From positions 20,059,666 through 20,123,665 of the forward strand of contig OX485807.1 in the NCBI GenBank assembly GCA_950295325.1: a stretch of 64,000 nt of DNA, written 5' to 3'. Source of the DNA: Polytrichum commune (taxonomy: Eukaryota > Streptophyta > Polytrichopsida > Polytrichales > Polytrichaceae). The notes beneath the pieces are model-generated. The model worked only from the letters and a program-made list of their open reading frames with translations, searched no databases and was not told where the DNA came from. Each line of letters opens with the position of its first letter. The first letter of the stretch is position 1. The translations under genes were made by a program, and so were the position numbers. Below, one piece after another: positions 51,295 through 63,390 of the stretch.

Positions 51295-51417
51295 CTCCCT
51301 TTGTCCCAAAACGATTGTCCTACTCCCCGGAGTTTCATGTCCCAAAATGTTTGTCCTACAAACATTTTGGGACATAAAACTCGGAGCAGTAGGACAAGCA
51401 TTTTTGGACAGAGGGAG
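51295..51417. mobile_element. Stowaway-like MITE, TSD TA
   Basis: The element starts CTCCCTTTGTCCCAAAA and ends TTTTTGGACAGAGGGAG, flanked by TA on both sides (51293-51294, 51418-51419). It is 123 bp and almost wholly self-complementary; the centre folds on CAAAATGTTTGT and its inverse. The CTCCCTC-type terminus and TA duplication are characteristic of plant Stowaway (Tc1/mariner) MITEs. Confidence 0.9.
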
Positions 51418-51419
51418 TA

Positions 51420-52099
51420 CACCAACATGTAACCTAATCACATTGTTACTACTACCAAGAGCTACAGTGGCTCAGGGGATTTTTTGAATTAAAAAATTTT
51501 GCCGAATAAAATTGGAATTTCTAAACATCCTAGAAATTTGAATTTTTTCTATATCACATTCATTCTTATATGAGTAGACTTCAAGAAGCATGTCAGTTGT
51601 TGAAAAAAATAAAAATATGTTGTGCTGACATGGTATGATTGCACAATGTTGTACAACGACGTGATATATGAAGCGTCCTTATTGGGGGTTGAGCACCGTG
51701 GTTGTCTACTAGCTAAACTCATGGATGAAGGGGCTCTAGTAAATTTAACAAGCTCTCTCTTTCTCTTAGGTTGATGACCGTTTCATTCCAATCGGATCCC
51801 CACTAATCTAACATGGGTTTTTTTAATGTCATTTTTAGTCAAACATAGGTTTAAATGGTAAAAATAACAACATTTGAGGTGGAAATGGTTCATTGTGTTT
51901 TCACCTTCTGATGTACAAGTTTACTTAGACATCAAAAAGTTTGATGAGAGGGAATTGTTGCATATGGGTGTACATCTCATTTGTCTATGTTAGAAATTTG
52001 TCCTCTATAAGTTTGTGGTTGATTCGTCTCAATTGTGATGCGCTTTAGTAATTTGTGGTCTTTGAAATTTATTCCCACATCAAATCGACTTTAAAATTG
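51420..52099. other. Intergenic, no gene seen
   Basis: AT-rich spacer without recognised features. Confidence 0.5.
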
Positions 52100-53262
52100 A
52101 CCTAGGGGGTACACATTGTTTTAGGACATTTTAGTGGGATGTGAGGTATGTGGGCCTGATGATGATGATGATGATGATAGAAACGTTGGCCTTGATTGGA
52201 GGCAAGCATGCATGGAGAGTCACTTTGCCCGCAGGCTATTGCCACCTTTCGGTGGTGGGACTCTATGTAACGAATCATGTAAACTTCACCAATAACTCTT
52301 CCCAACAAGGGATAAGAGGGGTGGGGGGGGGGGGGGTTTAAATGGGGGGAGCACTTTTGAGGGGGGTTGGAGGGCTTGGTTTCAAGTTTGTGTTTGTTAA
52401 GGATGATGGCAAAAACGGAGCGAGTGGTAGTGGTGAGTAATTGGGTTTGCATTGTTTTGAGGTGGTTGGGGAGTTTAAGGTGATCGGTAAGGATGTTGAG
52501 GGTGAAAGTGTGAATTCCTCCTCGTTTGCCCGTGGTTATGACAATGAGTGGCTGAATTTGCCAATTGCAAGCGGTGATGACGACAATGAGTGGGGTGTAT
52601 TTGTCAGTTTTCTTTTGTGCTATTATTTTTGAGAAACGGTTTTGGCAATATGTGAATTCGATGTTGGTAATGGGTTGGTTGGAAAAGGGGTTGTGGGTTT
52701 GGAGGCCTTCAATGAGAAGAATGTCTATGCGAAAGAGAGATGGGAAAATGCATTGGGTAGAGGGACAAATGCAGGGGGGTAGTCAACATGGGATAGTGTT
52801 GTCATTGGAGGTAGTAGAGGCATTTCCATTGACTATGGTGATGGGAGAGTAGGAGTTGTCGAATGTGTTCTAGGCCCTTGTTATGTTTGTATGTGTGCAA
52901 TCCCTTAAGGATAGAGTGAGTCCAATTTGCAAGAACGTGGGGCCATGTGTTGAGGTTGGAGTTTCCCCATGGTGGGGGCGGGGGGGAGTGAAATAGTGAA
53001 CATAATTGGGAACATAATGTTTTGGGCTAGAAGAGGTGTTTGTGACAATTGCCCATGCATTGAGCATTGCGGACTTTGAGTGTTTCGGTAATGTGGGAAT
53101 TTGGGATGGTGGAGATGATCCAAAAGGTGTTGGAGGGATTGTGGTCCAATGAGGTGTTATATGTCCATCTATGTAGGGTTAGGTGGCAAGGGGCGTCTTC
53201 TTGGGTGAGGCGTTGCTTGTAAAAGAGGGGAAGTTGCATGTCAAGGTTTCGGAGGGGCCTTT
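52100..53262 (-). other. C-rich on minus strand, probable retroelement debris
   Basis: The minus strand is C-rich and G-poor, a mirror of the block at 43601-45193. It follows directly downstream of the RNase H remnant, and broken frames on the same strand continue through it. No domain is recognised here. A GAT repeat (52158-52178) and a poly-G run (52322-52336) lie inside. Confidence 0.35.
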
Positions 53263-53450
53263 CTAGAAGTTTTTACTATATAGGCAGTGGGGGTAGGCGT
53301 GGTAAGTGTGAATGGCTTTGCCGTCATGGGCGTCAAGAGGAGCCTTGGTGCAGGACTTGGCAAGGGTGTCAGCCACGTCGTTGCCTTGGACGCCCGTACG
53401 TTGCATGAAAAAACCAACTAGTAAATGACACCAATTGCGACATCATAAAT
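53263..53450 (-). pseudogene. RNase H C-terminal remnant of a retroelement
   Basis: The minus strand encodes GVQGNDVADTLAKS, matching the end of RNase H domains in retroelements (consensus G..GNE.AD.LAK), with the Asp of AD being a catalytic-site residue in that family. The open stretch from an upstream stop to the stop at 53263 is only about 60 codons, so the rest of the domain is lost or frameshifted. RNase H domains of this type occur in plant LINEs and LTR elements; I cannot tell which. A LINE would fit with the SINEs nearby. Confidence 0.5.
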
Positions 53451-54361
53451 CTATAACGCCCAACTTCTCTCACAAAAAATAACAAATAATGTTAGGGTTT
53501 ACAAGCAAGCACTCAACAAGACAAACAGACTTGGTGACCCCTAAACACACAACATTCACTGTCGTTCCATACCCTCCAAAAGTGGCTCCTCCAAACCAAA
53601 CAAAAACAAAAACAAAAACAAAAAACCACAACCCACTTCGGTCGATTAGTCCTTCAGGGCCTTAACACCCCACATGAAAACCGTAACTTATGAGAAGTAC
53701 GCTCATCATATGCAACAATACCCCCTCTCTCTCTCTCCCTCTCTCTCGCTTTCCTTAAAGTTGTCAGGCCATGAGCGACTCATCGCATACTACAGGGCCG
53801 TTATCCCAGATATTAGAGCCACCAAATCCACCCTTCAGGTTCAAACTGATAAATGTCACATATTAAGTTCCCACACCAACATGCCATGTTGTCCCAACCC
53901 CACCCCACCCTGCCTTGCCTGCCCTGCCTGCCCTGCCCTGCCTGCGACTCGATGATTATGAGGAGCCGTTCAGGTTGCTGCTGCTGCTGCTGGTTTGGGT
54001 GAAGTTAAAGGTGGCCGAGGGGAGGGGAGGGGGCCGACCCCCTCCTGACCATCCCGAAAGAACCAGAAGTTAATGCCCACGGCATGGGCAGCAGTCCCAT
54101 GGGATGTGGATCAAGCCCCCCTCGCAACAGAGTCCAGGTTCACTTCCATCCATCCATACGTTCATCCATTCCTATGTTCATTCATCCATCCGCTCTGTTC
54201 CATTCACTCAGAGGGTACACCAAATCTAAGACCTGGCAGGGCCTCCCGATTCGCACTGTAACTGCTCCCCATCACCCCACCCACCTCCCCTCCCCTCCCG
54301 CCTTTCAAGCCTCCGTCCGGCAGGGGGCCGGCTGCAGGCCTTTTGTTTTCAAAAGCCCAGC

Positions 54362-54396
<35 letters not shown>

Positions 54397-54968
54397 ATAC
54401 CGGCCGTAAACCATCACACCATATGAGTGAGTGAGTGTTTTCCCCGTAACCGGTGTGGGTTATCATTTGGGGTTTGTTGTTGTTGTTGTTGTTGTTGTTG
54501 TATTTTTTTGCCGACACGATCGTTTCTTGACCAACGAGGTTGTGTCGTATTTTTTGGTGTGAACGTGAACTGCGTATGTTGTTTGGGTGAAGAACGACAC
54601 TCTCGGTAGAGAACTATAGCAACATGTGACTCCAAATGGTGACCCAAGTGGATTAGACACGGTGGTGTGGTCATAGTACGTGTGTTCTCCCTCTTTATAT
54701 TGAGCGTTAACTTCCTGAGAGGTCCGTTTTGAGTTTACAAATTGGCTTTTGAAGGCAACTCCGTCCAAAAGGGAGGTGCTAGGAAGGTCGCAATAGGTGT
54801 CGGTGTGTTCCTCGTTGAAATTTGCTTGTCAAAGGTGAGGATCCCATTCCGATATGAAAAGACGGTTGTTCACAAGATTCATTATCATTTTTGAAGTCAA
54901 GAATGAGCTAACGTACCTAGGATCTTGATTGATTATGCCCAACAATCTTCCCTACGGATTTCAAGAGA
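53451..54968. other. Intergenic, several microsatellites
   Basis: No gene supported. Simple repeats include a CT run (53729-53752), a TGCCTGCC-type run (53916-53945), CTG (53976-53993), GA (54364-54393) and TTG (54474-54500). A short arm fragment of the long inverted-end element lies at about 54895-54960 (TAGGATCTTGATTGATTATG). The stretch 53900-54420 is GC-richer than average. Confidence 0.5.
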
Positions 54969-55162
54969 CATAGCATTACTCAACTCCTCGGATGCATTCC
55001 GTGGGATCATGTATCGGGTGAGCATAAATCTCCTTTGATTTCAAGAATTCCATGTTACGCACTGTGGAGTTCCCAACAAACAACTGTACATGATCGGATT
55101 TTTTTAAGTGCAACTTTGTTCACTAGAAAGAGACCATCGTCTAGTTGCTTAGTAATGTTATG
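54969..55162. mobile_element. Small TIR element, CATAACATTACTCAG family
   Basis: The left end CATAGCATTACTCAACTCC and the right end AGTTGCTTAGTAATGTTATG are imperfect inverted repeats. The element is 194 bp with no frame. The ends match those at 18753-18899 and 42320-42864. Confidence 0.5.
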
Positions 55163-55575
55163 AAATGTCATATTCTCCAAAATCCATATTCTCAGTAATA
55201 TGACATTTTGGCCTCAAATCTCATATTACCAAAGTTCTTCAAGAAAATAGCCTATTTGAAAGTAAAAAGGAGATATCATATAACAAAGACACATAAGTAT
55301 GAAACAACACTTGTACTGAAGAATATATGCTCAACAACGTTCCTTCATACTTACAAGATTCTCCGCACATCACAAGAACTAACCACTTATGAAGCTTGAA
55401 ACACATTTGGGTCCCATCACTCATGCACATTGATTACCTCGATTATACGACACATCAAACCTCCAAAAATGTCATATCACGAGCATCGTGATCGTAGTAT
55501 GGAGGTAAACCAACACTAGAAAGTATGGTCGACGGAAAAACGGTTGAGGTGTCGTAGAAATCGGGGGTCGTAATG
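55163..55575. mobile_element. Decayed repeat related to 2690-3465
   Basis: Contains ATGACATTTTGGCC, GTCATATCACGAGC and GTGTCGTAGAAATCGGGGGT words that resemble the arms at 2690-3465. Probably another decayed copy of the same pogo-like family. Confidence 0.3.
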
Positions 55576-58500
55576 TGGAGGGTAGAGTGTTAGTAGTCAC
55601 ACACGATGAGAATACACAAGTATAAGGAGAAGTATGAGTACTCTATCATGATTTCCCCATACAACTACTACTACTACTTCTCTCATGCGCCTGTGGTCCT
55701 CCAATTGGGGGCCATCTCGTACTACTACTACTACTACGTTACAGCAGTGAGCACAGAGGGCATCAGATGATGCATCAGGTATGTTCTTTGGTGCGTGTAC
55801 TTTTTAAGTAGAATATTATGAGGTTGGTTATGTGGAATTCTTGGTGCTCCTAAAAGTCTAACACTTGCCGTGTCTTTTTCTTTGGAAATGCCACGCGAGA
55901 TGATGAGATCATCGGTATAAGTGCATGGCTCGATGATTCTTATGAGGACGCACTGTTGACAACATGAGTTGGAAACATAAGGTGTGTGTGTGTATAAGAT
56001 GCGATTTTCGATGCGTTTTTATTTATTTGATGTTCTCCGACTTCTACCGATTAGGTTTCCATGGAAGAAAAAAATGCGTGTTATAATTAGTAGATCCATG
56101 ATGGAGTTTCAACAAGAATCAGAGTGGAAATCGGACTTCCCGCTGGTTTAGTAACGATCGTCGAAAGTGCGTGTTTGTTGCTTCCTTTAGCTGAATACTT
56201 AGGTTCGTTCCAGTGTGTTCACTATTGAGTGTGGAGGAGTTGATAAAATATCAAGAAGACGTAGTCCAATTTCTTTTAAATGTGAGTTTTGGTGTCATTT
56301 GTTCTTTGATCTTCATTTAACCATACACCAATTAAATGTAGGTGTTTGATCAAGAAAAGTCACCAAATTGCACCCGCACGCCTCAAGGTGTGTGGGTTTT
56401 ATAATGTGGTTGATTTTTTTTTATAGTAGACAACTTTATTTTGGAGTGGTATATGGCAAGGCTTGTGGTTAAGAATGGGCCTCTAAAAAGACGACATGTT
56501 ATGATGAGATTGGACTATGCGCTTAACATAAAAACTTCATTCTAGGTTCAATAGTTAAGCCCATTGGGAGGGTTTACGCGATCAAGACATCATCTGATCT
56601 TGTAAATGGAAAGTGTTGAACCCTCACTTTAGTTTTTCTACAACTTTTGCATCTCAACTTGATGCTAAGATACGACAATGACAATAAATGTCAAGGCAAA
56701 TACCTTGGTTCGTGGTCATAAAGGATGGTAGTCTCCAAGGTTTTGTCAATTTGCATATATGGTATGGTCTTTGTGTGGGCTCCTTCTCCTTGTCTCTCTC
56801 CCAAGCTCGGTTGGGGGTCGGTGAGTTGTTTTGTGAGCATGATTTTATCTTTCAATGCAACATTGTCATACGATGACAAGGAGGAAGATAAATCTTCTTG
56901 ATAACAATCGTCAACTAGAATAGACAGTGAGCTTTATGAGCTTACTTGATTTGATCCAACAACCAAAATTTATATGTGGAGTTGGAAATACCCACAATAG
57001 GGTCACATACCTTAAATGTATCAAGGACAAGTTCCTTGACAAAATCATCAAGGTGAAGGAGCACTCACACATAATTCTACTTGAGTGGTTGTCTTTATGC
57101 TTTGACCAACCTTCTCTCACAAGTTAGGGTGTATCTACTTTTAATTTATTTAAAAATGTGCATTTTAAAATACTCAACAAATTTCAACGCACTTTTTAAT
57201 GTTTTTTATTATAAATTCGCTACTACAGTCAATCCATGCCAATAGGGTGAATATAAACACGTGCAACTTTGCCAATTGTTCCATATTATCATATAGTATT
57301 AGTATATTCAAACTCAATGGCATTGCTTGAGCCCTAAGCCATGCCACACAAATTGGCGAATACCATAATATGGATGTTGCATTAGGGGGACGATCGGCGC
57401 AATCTTGGATCAATACTTGGGCAGAGAAGAGCTCGAATAACTGATCATGCAAGAGGGGAATGTTTTCAAAAATGATTTGCCAAGGACCTCACATGTTGAT
57501 GTCTTCAATGATTTTCAATTCAAAAAACATTAATTTTTTTTGAAATATTTTAAAATGTATTATACAATTCCGCCTTTGACCTCTAGAATAAAAAATACAA
57601 CACCAGTCAAAAGCACATAACAAAATGTTTTTGCACTAGATGTGGTTATAGTTGAAGAAAGGATTTGACCTCAATTGTTGTCAATGCTCGGATTAGATGT
57701 GGTTGCCCAATGCCATCCAACATCAAGAGATGTTAGTAGCCTCGTCGACTTCCCCATCAACTGGCCAGCTTGCCTAAAAAGGAGATAGGGAGAGAGAGAA
57801 CTTTTTGATCCACCTGATTTTTTTAGCTCGATTGGTAACATTGATAAGTCAATGTTATTGGTTTCTTTTTTCTTTTTTCTTTTTTTATAAGCTTTCTATA
57901 TCCATGTCCCAATACATGTGATAGTCATTCCATCATCATATTAAATGGAGATGTCAACAACAATGTTGACCAACCCATCACATTGACAACCTAGATTTAT
58001 GTAATTCGTGCAAAGGAGAGAGAAATTGTTTTGTCAAAGTTAATTAAACTTGTAGCTTGACCTTCCTCTTTTCATAGACATTAGCCTTCTCATTCTTGTG
58101 CATAGCAAAACTATGGTGGGTAGGTGGAATTTTGTCCCTTGCATAACTAGTCACCTCCAAGTTAGTTCAGTATCACACAAAATCAACCCTTCATAGTGAA
58201 GGCCAATGTATTATACTCGAGTCACTTTAAGAAACATTCAATGAAGTCTTGCTAATTGATCAACCCCTAAGTAGCTTGTTTGTTTCAACCACACTAGGTG
58301 AAAGGTTGAGAATGTGAAGGCATTTGCATACAAGGTAGTTCAAGGGCTTGATATGAAGTTTGTACACAAAGATCTAAATGTAGATCTACCTTCAATGATG
58401 AATTCCAATAGAAATAAAAAATTCACCGAGGATGTGCTTTCCTTTGTCATAAATTGAGGGTGTTGACCTTACCTATTGGCAAGTTCATCATGCAAAATAG

Positions 58501-58936
58501 TGACATTCCCAACTTGCTATTTGGGTATAGACAATCCACGTCCCTTCTCTTCCTTTATAGTGAGAGGGGATAGTCATATCCAAACGTACTAGGTGGTTGA
58601 AATTAGGTGGTCTACTATTTTCAAGAAGATCTTGTGGTCTCTTCTATTCAATGCATTTTTAATAACAACGGGATATCCAATGTATTGGAGGTAACAATAC
58701 AACTAGGTCACCAGACAAAAATGATCGTGCTCTAGTGGGCCATGTTGACGATTGGACTAAACTCTAAACAATGTTGCTAAGAACAAGTAACCAAAAAGAC
58801 CAACTACATGGAAAAATTGAAACATCAAGACAAGACCCAACACACACACACACAACAAAATAATCATAATCATAATAATCATAATCATAATCATGAACAT
58901 GAACATGATTTGGAACATATTACATAACATTGTAGG
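55576..58936. other. Intergenic with repeat copies
   Basis: CTA repeats at about 55666-55678 and 55719-55737, then the direct repeat partner (56116-56350) of 35458-35690, then a family A copy at 56436-56690 (GAGTGGTATATGGCAAGGCT onward). A TAATCA-type run lies at 58860-58895. No gene is supported. Confidence 0.45.
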
Positions 58937-59027
58937 CCCTAGGAATATAACCATGGGATGTTGGGATCTCATCTAAATGTGAATCTTCTTGCACAAGGTT
59001 TTGTATCCCATGGTTATATTCCTAGGG
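58937..59027. repeat. Perfect 23-bp inverted repeat, 45-nt loop
   Basis: The left arm 58937-58959 (starting CCCTAGGAATATAACC) and the right arm 59005-59027 are exact reverse complements. The spacing resembles a small-RNA hairpin, but the stem is perfect and there is no lower stem outside it. Confidence 0.85.
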
Positions 59028-59681
59028 GGCCCATAGAGTGAATGCACATTGTTGATTATGCACTAACAAGTTGCAATCTCCTCACACTCTCAAAGACGGG
59101 GCGAGAGGCTTGCCATGGATGGGACATTCTTTTTTATCACAGGAGCAAATTAAAGCATTCCACGAAGACCCCAAGTCTTGTTGAATTGGTGAAGGTGCCA
59201 ATCCATTCCAACCAGTGTAAGCTCGATTTTCCCAAATTGTTAATTGTCAAATGAGTCCACCATAGTCAATTAGGTCTTGCCATTATGTGATCTCAATCTT
59301 TGAGCTTGACCATATCTCCCGGTCAAAAATCATGCTATGCTTGCAAATCCAGGTCTCATGGAGTGCTCATAAATTGGCCAAAAATCGTGGATAGACAAAA
59401 GCAAATAACTTAAGCATGTTATATTTTGAACCAAGCTAACTATCTTTTTAAGCTCTTGAAGTGTTGCTCGGACATTGTCTTAGATCAATTTTGATATATG
59501 TGTGTGTGAACTGAGTTATGTATGTGTGTGTTTGAAACTATTTAAGGTCATTATTCATGTATCTTATAAGCTATTTTATAGTTGTGAGGTTCCAATGTAG
59601 GAATGCAGCTAAGATTGCCATTGAGTTTGATGCCTAACTTACCACCAATCAATCAGTTGTTACCAAACAATCTGCTTGGAC
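59028..59681. other. Intergenic, no gene seen
   Basis: AT-rich spacer. A TG-rich run lies at about 59495-59535. Confidence 0.5.
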
Positions 59682-59684
59682 TAA

Positions 59685-60184
59685 GGGCCACTTCACACAC
59701 GAGCCAAGAGCCGTGACCATGAAATTGCGAGAACCCAAAAGAAAGTGTCCAAAGGCCGTCCCAAGACACATCCAAAATCATGTAGTGTGGTCATGGATCC
59801 TCAAGTGTAGTGTGAAGTTGTATGTGACTAGACCCTCAACTTAATGCTATTTCAATGAATTTCTATTCATGCGGGTCCTCACACATGATAAAATAGAATA
59901 AACCAACGGTTGTGAGCTGTTGGAGTGCCATGGTCTCCCGGTTTTGTGTTAGGCCTACCTTCAAGAGGTGGTTTCTGAAAATAGTCCAAGTGACCATGAA
60001 CACATGATCCATTTGATGCCATGTAGGAATCCATGTAGACTTTACATCCATCTTGCATTCACATACTCCGTTGGTCCCTCAAGCGTAGTGCGCAGCGAAC
60101 TTGGACCGGCTCCACCTTTTCCACCAACGAGAGTACTTGAAGTGTAATGGTCACGGGCTCTCAGTCTTGTGTGTGAAGTGGCCC
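59685..60184. mobile_element. PIF/Harbinger-like MITE, copy 3 (inverted)
   Basis: Same family as 21501-22000 and 26902-27390 but in the opposite orientation. The ends are GGGCCACTTCACACACGAG and CTTGTGTGTGAAGTGGCCC. Exact TAA duplications lie at 59682-59684 and 60185-60187. It is 500 bp and is the best preserved copy for defining the ends. Confidence 0.85.
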
Positions 60185-60214
60185 TAAGGTATTGGCACCT
60201 TACGTGGTCACTCT

Positions 60215-60520
60215 CCTTGTTTGGACACCTATATATGAGTTCCATATGACAAGGCTCATAGTCAAGAATGGACACCAAAAAAAATAAAAAATACAAAAAT
60301 ACAAAAATTACAATGAGATTGGATAATGTGCACAAAAGATCATTAATCATCTTAGGTTGAAAGCGAGCATAAATGGGAAGGCCTTAACTATGTAAGGTAG
60401 AAGTGCCCAATACTATCAATGACCCCAATTTTCATGACCTGTAATTCATCCCAAAGTCAAGCTACGTATCTCAACATGAACTCTAATTCAAACTTAATTC
60501 GAGTCTCCTTGCACTGTGTT
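60215..60520 (+). repeat. Dispersed repeat family A, single copy
   Basis: Begins GGACACCTATATATGAGTTC and includes CATAGTCAAGAATGGACACC and TACAATGAGATTGGATAATG. It matches the order of words in the other copies. A shorter copy follows at 61344-61430. Confidence 0.45.
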
Positions 60521-62041
60521 GGGGCATATTCTCAGGGCCCACATGAACAAACACACATTGTTTAACAATGTCATGGCATGCCTCACTACATCGCTCCCAC
60601 TGTAAATGGGGCATGCACAGTGAGGTACTCATCCCTTGCTTATAGAGCCCACAAATAATAGCTGGCTAATGATGACTTGGCATGACGCAAACATGCCTAT
60701 CCATGTGCGTTGGCACATGTGGACCCCCGACAACAACGCTCTTCAAATCACATGTTACACGTACACTCCATCTCCGGTAAGGCAAGCTTGAAATATTCCC
60801 AGTTGCTAGTTTGAAATCACATAGTGACAAATACTCAGGCCAAGTATTAGTTCATTTACAAGGGAAGCCCAACATAAATGGGACATTATGCTTGTAAAGT
60901 CTCAGTCCCACACAGCAACAACGTGTTGTTGAGTGATGTTATGGCGCAACAATAAACTTGAGAGGAGCATGATTTTGATGCGTCCCCAATGATAGGTGTC
61001 ATGAACCAAAATCCGTGCGTGTGTGATCCGCTAAAGCTTGCCATCAAGGAAGATACATGAGCGGGTACATATGAAGCCATGATGCGACACATTTGTCACA
61101 AAGCGGGTGGAGACACAAGCTTCCTCTCTTGAAACTTTCCCAGGTGATGATCATAACCTTATGAATGAGCCCATGCAAAGAAAGAAGATTGGCTAATGAT
61201 GCATCGCTTCTGTGAAGTTCCAATCAACCAATTGAAATCATGGACTGGCACTGCTTGCATAAGAGGCACCGAGTTATTTTGGGAGGTTTTTCAATACCCT
61301 ACTTACTTGCCTTCTTCAGTCACTCTTCTACACCGAACACCCGTATTCCGAGTGGTATATGGCAAGGACTTGCGGTTTAAGAATGGACACTCAAACGACA
61401 TGTGTTGCGATGAGATTGGACAACAAAGTTATTCGTGAAGTAAAGTGGGTGAAACCATGAGTTCAGTCTCAAACCGTGAGTTTATGGGAATTAACATAAA
61501 GTCACCTAATTTTTTTGCATGCTCAAAGTACTACCTACAAGGAGTAGTGTCGGGCTATTAAAAACAGGGTTCCTAACTTGTACTACTAGGATGGGTGGGC
61601 CAAGCTAGCCTTGCGTAGGTTGCTCTGGGATTTAGGATGGTGGATCCCATGCTCATACCATACTTTAGATCCTTAAATCCTCTCAAAGTTTGAGAGGTGG
61701 AAAGAGGAGCTCCCAAAAAATTCACCCAACTTTCAAAATAGTCTCCAATACACGACGAGCTAATGAGCTCATAATAAAAAAAAAGTTATCACAAAGAAGG
61801 ATCAAAACGTACGGTCTTGTCTCTCTTTGAGGGATGTTACAGAATAGGCGAGGCCCGAGAGATGGGACATTATCGAAAATAAGGACCCTCAAGGGCATGA
61901 ACCCGAGTGAGGGGGGCTTATGTCCGATATTGCCCCATCTCTTGGGCCTCACCGCACGTAAAGACCTAGCTATGCTTTCTAGATACTTCCACATGTAATC
62001 GAAAATCATAATACCCTCTGCGAAAACCAAAGGGAGATTAC
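60521..62041. other. Intergenic, no supported gene
   Basis: No coding signal beyond short frames. A family A fragment lies at 61344-61430. A lone GAGTGATGTTATG end of the small TIR family lies at about 60930. Confidence 0.45.
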
Positions 62042-62086
62042 ACAACATTCATGGTCACGGCTCTTGGCTCGTGTGTGAAGTGGCCC
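62042..62086. mobile_element. Solo right end of the Harbinger-like MITE
   Basis: The 45 bases ending CTCGTGTGTGAAGTGGCCC match the right end of the 21501/26902/59685 family. They are followed by TTA. No left end is visible upstream, so this is a truncated copy. Confidence 0.6.
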
Positions 62087-62462
62087 TTACTAACTTATTA
62101 TTCCCCACAGCAGGGGCTCTCGAGCCCTCCTGTCTGACAATAAGGATTGACACTGCTTGCATGGAATATATCTGGCCAAGCAAGCATCAGTATCAGCGCC
62201 CCACTGTTCTTCTTCTTCTTCTCATTATAATAATAATACTGCTACTACCGCTCCTCACCAACTACCACTCGTTTGCTTTGGCCCAAAGCCACCCACTGGA
62301 GCCTGGCCACCCCACCTGGGATTGGGACACTTGATCTGATGCGTCACTAAGTTAACATATTGTATTGGCAATGTGTCCTACGATACGCGGTATAAAGTGT
62401 TTCGTGCCACTAGGGTAACTTCTCTAATGACACTTCTCGTGCATAGGTGTCTCGGGTGAGCT

Positions 62463-63030
62463 TTGGGCGTGATTGGTTGGGATCCCTCGCGTTTTCCAAG
62501 TTCAACCGGTCAAGTGTTGACATCTGTCGGTTGTTCTTTTATTAAGTTGGGGTATATTCTCTAGATTCGTCGTCTAAAAGTGGTGGACAACCCTCTTGGA
62601 GTCTTGAGGCATGAGCACATGACAACGGCCCGCCTCAGCCTCTTCCTGGCGGACTGTCAGGTGGCCCCTTGTGGTTGGCCGGCGGGGTAGGCTGATACGC
62701 CAGGCGGGCACAAAGCGCCTTGTTGTGCCCGCCTCCGCCTTCCCCGCTTTCCGTTTACCCTGTCTCAATGTCGTGGGTAATCTCGGTGTCATGAAAGAGA
62801 AAGGAGAGAGAGGAAATTTGAGTGCCGCAGTAAGAAATTTACAAAGAATTACATGGCGGAGGATGCCAAATCCGTGGGTTCTGGGTTGGGACGGAGGGTC
62901 CGCTTCGCCACCCTCGCCGGAGGAGCTGGATGAGAATCATCCCCTCCGCTAGGCGGAACGGCTGATGATTGCTCATGTGCGCGGCACCTTGAACTTTAAC
63001 CGGTTTACTTCTCAACCTAAATTGGTTCTT
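62463..63030. mobile_element. Interrupted arm of the long inverted-end element
   Basis: The part 62463-62581 matches the outer left arm of the element at 38565 (GTTGACATCTGTCGGTTGTT, GGGGTATATTCT). The part 62994-63030 matches its continuation (CTTGAACTTTAACCGG, AACTAGCGGTCGG-like). Between them lie about 410 bp of GC-rich unrelated sequence (62582-62993) with a 93-codon plus-strand frame and no known domain. The GC-rich piece seems inserted or captured. Confidence 0.45.
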
Positions 63031-63049
63031 ATGTAACTAGCGGTCGGTA

Positions 63050-63390
63050 ACGGGTGTTGTCATGGATGACTGAAATTTGAATGAAATCCATGTCAATCGT
63101 GGAAACATCCAAGTTTGGTATGTTATGCATCCTAACAAATTATGTAGTGAAATATGGCTTGGATGATTGGATTCTGGATGAAAATCCCACTTGGGAAGTG
63201 ACAATGATTGGAACATTGTGGATTCATAAGCTCCAAAAAAACATTTAACAAGGAATGGCAAATAATGATAGGGTTTACGTTTAGTGTTGGTGACACTACA
63301 CGGGAAGTTAACAATTAGCAGTTGAGCAAGAGGAATAGAAGTGGTGGCACTAAGTGCTATATTTTATTGTAGTTCCCCTCTACCACCAAC
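63050..63390 (+). mobile_element. Repeat family T, single-piece copy
   Basis: Matches 22620-22751 plus 23447-23640 without the insertion, and 27575-27960 on the other strand. Shared words include TGTCATGGATGA, GGAAGTGACAATG and TTTAGTGTTGGTGACACTA. Non-coding. Confidence 0.45.
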
